Shown: piece after piece, positions 54,746 through 64,000 of the stretch
Layout: the number at the start of each line of letters is the position of its first letter
Position numbering within the stretch: position 1 is the stretch's first letter
Translations under genes and position numbers: made by a program
Notes under the pieces: model-generated
Seen by the model: the letters and a program-made list of their open reading frames with translations, nothing else
The model's database searches: none
What the model was told of the DNA's origin: nothing
NCBI GenBank assembly: GCA_003991915.1
Contig: RQTK01000021.1
Location: 1,058,266-1,122,265 of the forward strand
DNA length: 64,000 nt
Direction: 5' to 3'
From: Elysia chlorotica
Taxonomy: Eukaryota; Mollusca; Gastropoda; Plakobranchidae

Positions 54746-55105
54746 TCCTGAGCTACATCAGGGTTAGTAAAAGCTCTTGTAATTTTTGCCCATCGAAACT
54801 GCAAGGGCTACATGCCAGAGGCAGTCAACTTAGACATACTAGTGTAATTATTACTTTGGGTTCTTCATTATGAGGAGTTGTTTTTACTTTTAATTTATAG
54901 TTTATCCTTTAGCGGTAGTGATCAAGAAATATAAATACTTGTTATAAAGACCCATTGACGAGCGAGACGACGGACTGTCTTTAGGGAAGAAACGGTCCTT
55001 ATGCAAATGTTTTGGCCCTTAACTCATAATATGGGCGGAGTTCCCAGCAATAGCAGTGGACATTGGTTCCATAAAGTCTCTTTTTCTTGTCTCTCTCTCT
55101 ATATA

Positions 55106-55166
<61 letters not shown>

Positions 55167-55259
55167 ACCTCCCTCCTTTCCATATAAACCTATTCACAAT
55201 CAAAAAGCATGTAGCCCCAAAGGCATACAATTTCCAATTTATCCGAGAGACTATCCCTG

Positions 55260-55499
55260 TCACTGCTCCATGTTGTAAAGTGCCCGCATCTTCGCCATGG
55301 ATGTCTTGAGGGTGTCCATAAACAGCTGGGAGTTGGTGCCAGACGCAGAACGCCTGGAGCTCACGTGGAAGAAGATGCGCAGGTCTCCAGGCACCATGTA
55401 GGACACCCCGTAACCATCACTGGCCACGGGTCCGAACCCGCCCCCCGGACACAGCTTGTTGTGATACTCCGGATTTCCACATCCAGGCGACCACGAGAT
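55260..55499 (-). CDS. CPT1: CPT1 terminal exon
   Basis: Acceptor AACGCAG, 80 codons to TGA. It encodes GGGFGPVASDGYGVSYMVPG and FFHVSSRRSASGTNSQLF, the well-conserved C-terminal end of CPT1. Confidence 0.9.
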   Translation of the reverse strand: MSWSPGCGNPEYHNKLCPGGGFGPVASDGYGVSYMVPGDLRIFFHVSSRRSASGTNSQLFMDTLKTSMAKMRALYNMEQ

Positions 55500-56084
55500 C
55501 TGCGTTTGGTAAATGTAAATTAAATTAAGTACACTTTCTAAAAACACTTTGAGAAATAAGTAGCGAGGCAGCGACTGAGAGACAGTCCCGCGTATGGTAA
55601 TGTTAGTTAAAGATCATTAGGGTGAAAACTTTATGAACAGATATCACAACCCCACAAAATAATGCGTTTTCTAGTGTAATTTATTTAGATAATAATATAA
55701 ATACAGGCAGGTGTATTTCGAAGCTTTTTGTTGTGTGTTTTTAATGAGTTGAATACCCTCTATATGAATTGTTAAGTTCTTTTTCTTCAAAATTGTTTTA
55801 TTAACATACAATACTAATTTCTAAATGTTTTTGAATCATACGTTTTGCTCTTCCAAAGACCAATAAAAGCCAATCTAATATGATTGAGGCTATTTTAAGG
55901 AATCCATGATGCCAGATGTTAGTACGTGTAGCACTATCACTAATATATGCCTATAACCAGTGTACAACAATAATTATTATCATATTGGATGGCTTGGTTT
56001 TTTATTATTCTCTCTCTTTATTTATCTATCTTTCCGTTTTTCAGTCTCTGTCCATACCTATCTCTCTTTTTCTCTTTAAGCCTT

Positions 56085-56151
<67 letters not shown>

Positions 56152-56827
56152 TTCTCTGGATTTAAAGTCTCCTCTAATATCTCGAGTCTGGATTGGCTGA
56201 TTATTTGTATCGAATTAGCCATGTTTAGTGTAATATCATGTCCAAGGACAAATAAATAATCGTATCTTATCTTAATTTATGCTGTACCTGTTGCTGAGGC
56301 TGCTGGCTTGTAGACAGCGTCCATGGGACGGAGAGGACTTTCTTCAGGAACTCACAATCCTGTGCACAGAACAAATAAAACATACATTGGAAAGAGACAC
56401 AAGAAAACAGAAAAAGACAGAGAATTTCAGATAGAGAAAGAGAGGGAGAGAGAGTGAAAATAGAGAGATAGAGGTAGGGACTTAGAGAGAGAGAGAGAAA
56501 GTGCTATGGGTGAAATTGTGTGTGTGAGCGGAAGAGAGAGAATTGGAGAGAGAGAAAGAGAGACAGATAGAGAGAGTGAGTGCGCCAGCAAGAGAAAGAG
56601 AGTTTTAAGTAGAATCAATGTTACCAACCAGAACCAAAATGTTTTAATATTATTGACCATACTCGGGGCTTGACTGACCAGACAAGGTACGAAACATGCC
56701 GATCAGTGATGCCTATCCTATTCAAATAATTCATGTAAAAATCAAAAAACAGTTCTCACCACTCCCATGCCCTGACTGGCCACACACAGCGCGAACAGGT
56801 GATGGTCAATGCTTGTCGTTGTGGCAT

Positions 56828-56874
<47 letters not shown>

Positions 56875-59800
56875 TACAGACAGACAGATAGGCAGACAGA
56901 TAGACAAACATATAGACAGACATACAGACAGACAGGCAGACAGACAGACAGACTGACAGACAGATGCAGAGTTACAGTGTGAGAGAGGATGGACAAGGAA
57001 TTGTTGAATTACTTTAATGTCCAACATCAGCACTATATAGGCTTTATTATGGACGGGCCCCAGATCTGACGGCTGGAAATCTTGTGTGCCACCACACGCG
57101 AGACAGGGCAGGGATTCATTAAATTGACACGGACCCAACCAGCAGGGAACGAAATCGCCAGGGCTCGAATCGAGGACCTTTTGCGTCGGGAGCTGATGTT
57201 CTACCCCAGAGCCATTGCGCCCCCCGACTAATACAGAGATGAGATATGTGGAGACTGGATTCTGGACACTGGACACTGGTCACTGGACACTGTAGAAGGA
57301 CATGCACAACGAGTTGCTCACCACGCCCATGCCCCGACTGGCCACGTACAGCGCGAACAGGTGCCGGTCTATGCCCATCCCGTTCATGGCGTCTTTGTAC
57401 ATGATAGCGTGACGCTCGCAGGCGGCCTTGAGAAGGTCACGTTTCTCCTGGTCAGGTCGAGACGCGTCCAGGAAGGTCGTCACGAACTGGTCAGCCTCCC
57501 GCGACAGGGATCTCACGGTTTCGGTCCGCCCGTTTCGAAACAGCCTGGTCATTGAAGCCTGCAGGGAGATGTGAAAATGGTAGGGGGTCGACACTGGACG
57601 TCTCGCGGTAATGGAGCGCAGAGAGAGAGAAAGCGAGGACGATGCTCAAGGAAAGCTACACCCGAGTTAAACCATAACTCTATGCTAGAATAATGACGCC
57701 AATGAGCAATCAGAAAACCCAATGCCTGTGGGGCTAATGCTTTTCGTTATCATCGTAAGTATTACGAGCCAAGTATTGCGTTTTGAAGATTATTAGATAG
57801 TCTAGTTGGCAATTTTCTTCACTGACGAGCAAGGGATCCTCATCTCAACTCCAGGTCCGATTTTCTTCACTGACGAGCAGGGGAACTCTGATGTTGCTCA
57901 GAGAGCGTATGTTTAAGATTCTTTTGAAAGCAGAAAGGTTGTTAACAAGCTAATTTGCATTTTAGATGTTCTCATAGAGAAGGGTATAATTATCCTATGA
58001 TGTTATTTTCTAAAACAGCCTGTAAACCAATAGAAAAACATATCAAACCTGAGACAACTACTTGAAATAGTATGTACATCAAGTGACCTCTAAATCAATT
58101 TGATTCAACATCAAGTAAACTAAATATCAAGTTACCTCTGAGTCAATTTTTTTATCTGTATATCAGGTTTATCTCTACATCAAAATACTCCTACATTTAA
58201 TTACCTCTACACCAAGTCACTTGTACATCAAATTCTTACCTTTAAATTAAGTTAATTATCTACTTGAAATAGTATGTACATCAAGTAATCTTTAAATCAA
58301 GTTTTCTGACATCAAGTAACCTACATATCAAAGTTATCTCTACAAAATGTTAGTTATCTTTACAAGTTATTTTTATATCAAGTTAGGTACCTCTACACGA
58401 AGTTACCTACACATCAAGTTGCTTATTTGTAAATACAGTTACCTCTATATTAAGTTTCATCTATAAAAAGTTACCTTTACATCAAGTTAGTTATCTCTTC
58501 ACGAAAATACCTCAACATCAAGTTAGTTATCTCTACATGAAGTTACCTGTACATCAAGTTACCACTACGGCATCTTCACGAAATTACTTCCACATCAAGT
58601 TAGTTATCTCTGCATGAAGTAACCTCCACATCAAATTATGCCTACATCAAGTTACATCTACACCAAGTGACCTCTACATCAAGTTACCACTACGGCATCT
58701 TCACGAAATTACTTCCACATCAAGTTAGTTATCTCTACATGAAGTAACCTCCACATCAAGCTAGTTATCTCTATATGAAGTTACCTCTACGTCAAATCAT
58801 GTCTACATCAAGTTACCTCTGCATCAATTTATGTCTACATAGAGTTACCTCATATGTGAGTACTGGCTTGCCCGTGAGCGTCCGGTACGTGCTATGCAGC
58901 GCCATCTGGATGAAGGCGTCTGGGGAGAGCTTGCACTTTTTGATGTCGCCCTTGCCGAACTCAGTATGGTCGTAGAGAACTAGGTCAAGGTCTTTGATAT
59001 CCTATGGACACAATCATAGTAATTGATATACACGTCAATTTGGTTCAAGATTAGTTGCCTAATTATGTAGGATTTCCGCAGAATTGACTAAGTTTGAAAA
59101 ACGCTTGTTATTTTGAGATCCCCGAAGTTTGTTTTGTGGTTGTTGTTTTTTTACATACATTTCCATTTTTGACAATTCCAACGGCAGGAGAAAGAATATA
59201 GCGCAGCTCGAAAGTTAAAAAAACAGGTAAAGCACGTCTACTGAAGCTTTAAACTTTTGTCGGACAGACAAACACAGAAGAGAAGAAAGAAATTAAACAA
59301 AAATCAAGTTTGATTAAATTTGTGCGCCTTGTCGGTCTTTATTCATCATGGTCTGCTGTAACATTCAGGTTTAATTAAAAACATTAGACTTTCCGCCTCC
59401 CCCTTTCAGCCTGATTACAGACCATTGTACGACATCCACATTTAATTAAATATTCCGCCTCATCTTTTCAGCCTAGCTACGACAACTGTGGAACTCTTAG
59501 GTTTAACAACAGATTAAACGGACTAGAGTGACCTCCGTCGTTCTGTGAGCGAAATTCTGCTGAGGAAAATGCCTTGAATTTGCAAGGTTTGCGGTTATGA
59601 GACACTAGGGATAGACATTTTTTTGTAATTGGCGTTTTGTTTGTGTGTGTGTGGGGGGGGTAGTCCTGGCTCTCACCTTAAGATATGAAAAGTGAGCAAT
59701 CTGTGTTATGGCGAATTGTGTTACAATGATCTGTGTTACAGTGATCTGTGTTACAGCGATCTGTGTTACAGAGATCTGTGTTACAGTGATCTGTGTTACG

Positions 59801-60590
59801 GCGAAGTGTGTTACAGAGATCTGTGTTACAGTGATCTGTGTTACAGTGATCTGTGTTACAGTGATCTGTGTTACAGTGATCTGTGTTACAGTGATCTGTG
59901 TTACAGTGATCTGTGTTACAGTGATCTGTGTTACAGTGATCTGTGTTACAGTGATCTGTGTTACGGCGAAGTGTGTTACAGAGATCTGTGTTACAGTGAT
60001 CTGTGTTACAGTGATCTGTGTTACAGTGATCTGTGTTACAGTGATCTGTGTTACAGTGATCTGTGTTACAGTGATGTGTGTTACAGTGATCTGTGTTACA
60101 GTGGTCTATTTTACAATGATCTGCGTTACGGCATTCTGTATACAGCGATATGTGTTACAGCGATGTGTGTTACAGCGATATGTGTTATAGCGGTATGTGT
60201 TACGGTGATCATTTGGTTTAATTTGAGGTCTTGCGATAAAAGGGTCCATGGCGATAACGAAGACGATTAGTTAGGCTGTCCAACTAAAGCTCAATCTTAA
60301 ACCTGAACTCATAGAGCCAATGAGCGATCACAAAACGCTATGCTCAGGAGCATTATATTTTGTAATCCGTTATCACTGTGTGGATCACAAAGTCTCTATT
60401 GGCAAACTGAAGTCTCGGTTCTCGATCTCACCTTTTCTGCCTGGCTACAGGCTCTGGTTATGCACTGAGCCAACTTGTCGGACACCTCCCACTGCAGAGG
60501 CGTGGGTTTGGATCTCAGCCTGGTGGGCAGAGAGCTGGGTCTGGGGTTTATGCAGTGGCCGGAGGAGTCATACAGGCTTGTGATGGCACT

Positions 60591-60632
<42 letters not shown>

Positions 60633-62186
60633 GGGGGGGGGGGGAGAGAAAAAAAGTTACGAGTAAAGCAAAGTTATTTGGTAGAATATCAAAGTGCGAG
60701 TTGATAATAATGAGTTTGACATTATGTTTGATTTTTCCGGAAATTCCGAAAACAGGCGCATTGATTCCAACCACGTAGCACGTGTGCCCGCCCCCACCCC
60801 CACACCAGCCGCGCAATTGGTTGTGCATGAATATTGAAAGGTTTTTAAAATATCCGACTCTCCACAACTTTTTTTTCACACGAATGGGTAAAATGCACAA
60901 ACATGACGTAGCTTTTGTCTCGTGAAAAGCCTTCTTGCTCTTATATCGTTACGACGAGACCAAAGGTACGTCTTGTTTGTACATTCTAACCAAGGTTTTA
61001 TCCCAAAGTTCAAGAGTGTGATCTACGACAGTTCAATCACTACATCTAACTGGATGGCGGCTATCATATTATCACACATTTCTATTAATAGAATTCAGTG
61101 GGTTCTACTCACTCATAGCTAAGGTTGAACTCGATGGCGGCTGTGGTACTATCACAGATATCTATTAATAGAAATGTATGGGATCTCATCTATTAATAGA
61201 AATGTATGGGATCTCATCTATTAATAGAAATGTATAGGTTCTACTTACTCATAGGTAAGATTGAATTCGATGACGTGCGCCACCACTGGGGCATCGGCGT
61301 AGGAATGTTCGCAGTTGAGGCCCACGTGACCATCACTCATGGCGATCAGCTGGAGGAAAACACACAAACGATAAAGAATATTCCACTAAGATTTCTGCTT
61401 TGTAATTTTATTAGAGGTTAAAATGTGATCCTCCTCAAACTGTTTGTAAGATCAAGAAAAAAATTATTTTGTTCTTGCATTGCCTCTTGGAAGGGCAATT
61501 GTATTTTTAAAGATATATAAATGTATATGTTTTTCTTCGCTTGTTTTGTTACAGTTAATCGTTTGTTTTGTTTGTTTGTTTGTTTGTTTCATTTGTTGGT
61601 CGACTTCATTTTTCTTTCACTTTGAGTTTAATTTGGGGAGGGGTCAGAGAGAGGGTGTGTGTATGTGTGTGTGGCAGGATGTGTGTATATATGTGGTCCA
61701 GAAGGTGTGTGTGTGTGAGTGGTGCGGGAGGTGTGTGTGTGTGTGTGGTGGAGTATTAGAGCAACTTCAACTAAAATCATATTTGTTAATCATATTGAGT
61801 AAAAAAACTGTATAATAGTAATTAAAACATTATGTTAAAACAAAACAAAATGGGATCAGGCGTGACTAAAACGTGATCGTTTTGCAGTAGATTGTCTGTT
61901 TGTTGTAATGGAAACGTGTGAGGGAGGGGCAAACATAGACAAAACAGAGGACGGAGCTAGAATGAGGAGAGAGAGAAAGAGAAAACAGAGAGAGAATGGT
62001 GAGAGAGATAGAGGAGAGAGATAGAGAGAGAGGGAGTGAGAGAGAGGTGAGCAGGTGCGGGTGGGTGTAAATGGTTGCCTCTATTACCTTGTCGAACCAG
62101 TATTAGCTCAAACAACTGTGCATCAGGTGGGTGAGTGTGGAGAGAAAAAGGAAAAGAGGGGCAAAGATAGAAAGAGAAAGAGAGAC

Positions 62187-62240
<54 letters not shown>

Positions 62241-62491
62241 TCATCGACCATACCTTCATGTAGCAGGTGGGTGAGGATGGAAAGAAAGAGATTGAGAAAG
62301 AGAGAGACAGAGAGAGAGAGAGAGATAGAGAGAGAGAAAGTCTCACCACAATGGATTTGTCAAACCAGTCATCTCTAACACCTTCTTGCAGCAGGTGGGA
62401 AACGATGGGGGAGAGAGAGAGAAAGAGAGAGAGAGAGAAAGAGAGAGAGAGAAATAGAAAGAAAGGGAACGAGAGACTGAGGGTGAGAAAT

Positions 62492-62528
<37 letters not shown>

Positions 62529-63763
62529 AAGAGAGAGTGAGAAAAAGCGACATAGAGAGAGTGAGTAGAAGGGACTTAGAGTGAGAAATGGAGAGAGGAA
62601 GAGAAAGAAAAAGAGAGTGAGTAAAAAGGACTGTAAGTCTCACCTCTATCGACTTGTCAAACCAGTACTCGCCCACGCCGCCGTGCAGCAGGTGGGAGGC
62701 GCGGCTGGACAGGTCAGGGAAGCTGTTGGTGTCCAGGACCACCTGGGGGACACGGCAAACGTCATGTGATTAGTTTGGTTTGGTTTAGTTTTGGCTTGGT
62801 GGTTTCGATACCTCCACTACGTCACGCAGCTAGATTCTAGTTTAGATCTGTTGGTTTTGCATTTTCCTGGAAGCTGTTGGTGTCCAGGACCACCTGGGGG
62901 ACACGGCAAACATCACGTGATTAGGTTTGGTTTGGTTTAGTTTTGGCTTGGTGGTTTCGATACGTCCCCTAGGTCACGCAAGCTAGCTTAGATCGTTTGG
63001 TTTTATAACTTCCAACGTTATAAACCCAGGTTTGGTTTTCTTTTGTTTGTTAGATGTTGTTTGTTGTGGGGTTTTTTTACGTTTATCTTCAGCAATACAG
63101 TTTGATTTTATTTAGTTTTTAAGTTAATAAACGTCAACGTCATCAATTTAGTTTTGTTTCGTTTAGTTTGGTGATTTCTCAATGTACTTTGCCAGTAGCT
63201 AGGTTTCAAAAGGTTTCGTTCCTTAACTTCCAACCTTAAGAAATAGGTTTTGAGAGGTTTGGTTCCTTAACGTTTGACCTCAAGAAAATGGTTTGGTTTG
63301 TCGGTTTTTTAACGTAGAATCTAGGTTTGGTTTGGTTCAATTTAATTGTTTTTAACGTCCAACGCCAGCATCTGGTTTGGTTTGTGGTTTTTTAACGCCC
63401 AAAATCAGCAACTAGGTTTGATTAGGCTTGATTTGTTGATTTTTTCAACGCCCGAGGTCAGCAACTAGATTTGGTTTCGTGGTTTCTGAACGCCTCATGC
63501 CAGCAACTTGAATAAATTACATGGAATTCATGACTAAAATTTCAAACGACAATAAACACACATAAATCAATTTATTCGGTAATTTGTTACATACTATACT
63601 TAACTATTCTGTCCCATACTAACCATCATCACGGCGCTCTCCACACAGTGAAGCGTGTCTTTGTTGAGACCAGAGGAGAAGAACTGGGTTCGAGTCTTTG
63701 CCCAGGTGGTCCGGTCTGTGGACGTTAGCACTGGGACCAGGCGCTCAGGCTCAGGAACTGCCT
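55260..63763 (-). CDS. CPT1: Carnitine O-palmitoyltransferase 1, C-terminal half (8 exons)
   Basis: CPT1 in the outer mitochondrial membrane moves long-chain acyl groups from CoA to carnitine, the entry step of fatty-acid oxidation. Minus-strand exons: 63763-63624, 62742-62644, 61349-61249, 60588-60432, 59001-58849, 57558-57322, 56359-56288 and 55499-55260, all phase-consistent, giving about 398 residues. Family landmarks in order: WAKTRTQFFSSGLNK, YWFDKS, the catalytic-His motif NCEHSYADAPVV, SPDAFIQMALHSTYR, ASMTRLFRNGRTETVRS, GIDRHLFALYVASRGMGV, the STS motif in PWTLSTSQQPQQQ, and GGGFGPVASDGYGVSYM. The usual protein is about 770 residues, so the membrane segments and N-terminal regulatory half lie beyond 64000. 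CPT1 is favoured over CPT2 or carnitine acetyltransferase by the overall motif wording. Confidence 0.88.
56288..56359 (-). CDS. CPT1: CPT1 exon with STS motif
   Basis: A 72-bp exon (24 codons, phase 0 to 0) encoding DCEFLKKVLSVPWTLSTSQQ. The STS motif lines the active site in this family. On this strand it is preceded by CT-rich and followed by (GA)n DNA. Confidence 0.88.
56750..56815 (-). pseudogene. Partial duplicate of a CPT1 exon 3' end
   Basis: It encodes SIDHHLFALCVASQGMGV followed by donor GTGAGA, matching the end of the exon at 57558-57322. There is no acceptor or 5' half; a (CAGA)n tract and a SINE lie between it and the parent exon. Confidence 0.8.
56825..56966 (+). repeat. (CAGA)n array in a CPT1 intron
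   Basis: ACAG tetranucleotide units lie between the partial exon copy and the SINE. Confidence 0.95.
57000..57228 (-). repeat. SINE copy in a CPT1 intron
   Basis: Minus-strand head (GGGGGGCGCAATGGCTCTGG, TAGAACATCAGC), a B-box-like GATTCGAGCCC, and the tail GGGCCCGTCCATAATAAAGC. It lies between the CPT1 exon at 57322 and that exon's partial duplicate. Confidence 0.85.
57322..57558 (-). CDS. CPT1: CPT1 exon (TRLFRNGRTETVRS)
   Basis: Acceptor TCCCTGCAG, donor GTG|GTGAGC, 79 codons, phase 0 to 0. It contains the conserved carnitine-site stretch RTETVRS and GIDRHLFALYV. A diverged copy of its last 20 or so codons plus donor lies at 56750-56815. Confidence 0.9.
58030..58848 (-). repeat. Degenerate tandem repeat downstream of a CPT1 donor
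   Basis: On the minus strand the units read AGGTAACTTGATGTAGAGGT with variants. The functional donor GAG|GTAACTCTATGTAGA looks like the first unit of the array, which runs for about 800 bp. Confidence 0.8.
58849..59001 (-). CDS. CPT1: CPT1 exon (SPDAFIQMAL)
   Basis: Acceptor GTCCATAG, donor GAG|GTAACT, phase 0 to 0, 51 codons including FGKGDIKKCKLSPDAFIQMA and ending LTYE. A tandem array of donor-like units follows the donor. Confidence 0.88.
59692..60200 (+). repeat. 15-bp minisatellite in a CPT1 intron
   Basis: More than 30 units of TGATCTGTGTTACAG with variants (GCGAAGTGTGTTACAG) form a higher-order pattern: a variant pair recurs at about 59798 and 59962. The long open frames across it come from the 15-bp period. 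Confidence 0.95.
60432..60588 (-). CDS. CPT1: CPT1 exon (YDSSGHC)
   Basis: Acceptor CTCTTCAG lies right after a (CT)n run on this strand; donor AAG|GTGAGA; phase 2 to 0. It encodes ITSLYDSSGHCINPRP and PLQWEVSDKLAQCI. Confidence 0.85.
60890..60988. mobile_element. MITE-like palindromic element, family 1
   Basis: AAATGCACAAACATGACGTA and TACGTCTTGTTTGTACATTC bracket TTTGTCTCG and CGAGACCAAA with TCTTATATCGTTACGA at the core. It lies in a CPT1 intron. Confidence 0.75.
61249..61349 (-). CDS. CPT1: CPT1 exon with catalytic histidine
   Basis: Acceptor TCCTCCAG, donor GA|GTAAGT, phase 0 to 2. It encodes MSDGHVGLNCEHSYADAPVV. The His of CEHSYADAP is the catalytic base of the carnitine acyltransferase family. 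Confidence 0.9.
61955..62640 (+). repeat. (GA)n-rich block holding duplicated exon pieces
   Basis: GAGA/GAAAG runs make up most of this CPT1 intron and separate the degenerate exon copies. Confidence 0.9.
62078..62408 (-). pseudogene. Three degenerate partial copies of the CPT1 YWFDKS exon
   Basis: In transcription order the copies at 62408-62342 (SHLLQEGVRDDWFDKSIV plus donor GTGAGA), 62280-62238 (THLLHEGMVDD) and 62140-62078 (THLMH, stop, YWFDK) repeat the 3' half of the exon at 62742-62644. (GA)n-rich DNA separates them. Confidence 0.75.
62644..62742 (-). CDS. CPT1: CPT1 exon with YWFDKS
   Basis: Acceptor CCCCCAG, donor GAG|GTGAGA, phase 0 to 0, 33 codons ending HLLHGGVGEYWFDKSIE. Partial copies of its 3' part lie at 62342-62408, 62238-62280 and 62078-62140, and of its 5' end at 62869-62980. 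Confidence 0.85.
62869..62980 (-). repeat. Duplicate of CPT1 exon 5' end with its acceptor
   Basis: It matches 62711-62820 at about 158 bp offset, including CCCCCAG|GTGGTCCTGGACACC and upstream intron DNA. A spliceosome would see two acceptors followed by the same nine codons. Confidence 0.8.
63624..63763 (-). CDS. CPT1: CPT1 exon (first in window)
   Basis: Acceptor GTTCCCACAG, donor ATG|GTTAGT, phase 1 to 0. It encodes VLTSTDRTTWAKTRTQFFSS and LHCVESAVMM. The acceptor could instead be two bases later (AGAG). Confidence 0.8.
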
Positions 63764-64000
63764 CTGTGGGAACCAGGTCATGGTGATGGTTATTAAGCAC
63801 ATCTATGTTATTAAGTTAACTATGTGATTAAAGTTCTCACAAACGGTTTATTTAAAGTTTAGTACACGTGGAATGCAATTCAGGAATCCATGGTTGTTAA
63901 TTTGTTATTTGACTGCGATAAAGATCTGAAAGGAAAGAGGGTCATGTATCATGAACTCAGAGAGAGATATAAAGGGTGGAAAAAATATAAGGAGAGAGAG

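Noticed and set aside
59692..60270. 192-codon SDLCY-repeat frame, looking like a repetitive protein
   Set aside because: The 15-bp satellite is open in more than one frame and lies in a CPT1 intron.
61957..62742. 261-codon minus frame
   Set aside because: Only its first part is the CPT1 exon; the rest runs through (GA)n DNA and degenerate exon copies past a good donor.

Overview
This is a eukaryotic, animal nuclear DNA window. It is AT-rich, full of microsatellites and SINEs, and its genes are split by GT-AG introns. The CPT1 gene, an acidic chitin-binding secreted protein, the dense (GA)n/(CAGA)n/(GATA)n arrays and the SINE body make a mollusc, probably a gastropod, the best guess. That is an inference; no species marker is visible. 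There are no bacterial features, rRNA genes or CRISPR arrays.

Layout. 1-18.3 kb holds no gene I can support: AT-rich DNA, SINE copies, palindromic MITE-like elements, simple repeats and one N gap. 18.4-29.2 kb (+) holds an 11-exon gene whose phases all chain together. It encodes a secreted protein of about 999 residues: signal peptide, Asp/His/Tyr-rich segments, one peritrophin-A (CBM14) chitin-binding domain, a Gln/Leu repeat and a Cys-containing C-terminal domain interrupted by an Asn/Gly/Ser-rich stretch. It looks like an extracellular matrix or biomineral protein. One base in exon 4 breaks the frame.

32.5-42 kb is a large head-to-head inverted duplication centred near 38.81 kb. Two divergent paralogs of an unrecognised gene sit on it: a complete 4-exon minus copy (403 residues) and a plus copy with exons 1-3 only. 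A 706-bp mariner derivative with 187-bp terminal inverted repeats entered the minus arm, and 829 bp including part of it was then tandemly duplicated. A third, diverged member (D) lies on the minus strand at 42.06-47.51 kb with the same intron phases, but one intron is shifted by seven codons.

48-54.6 kb is gene-poor and holds SINEs, remnants of non-LTR retrotransposons and a 240-bp (CT)n tract. 55.26-63.76 kb (-) is the C-terminal half (eight exons, about 398 residues) of carnitine O-palmitoyltransferase 1, whose 5' part lies beyond the window. Pieces of several CPT1 exons have been tandemly duplicated beside the functional exon.

Across the window, tandem repeats repeatedly start or end exactly at splice sites (donors of chitin-gene exons 2 and 3, acceptor of exon 11, acceptor of gene B-plus exon 2, donor of one CPT1 exon). 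With the palindrome and its unrecognised gene family, this is the most interesting structural theme here.
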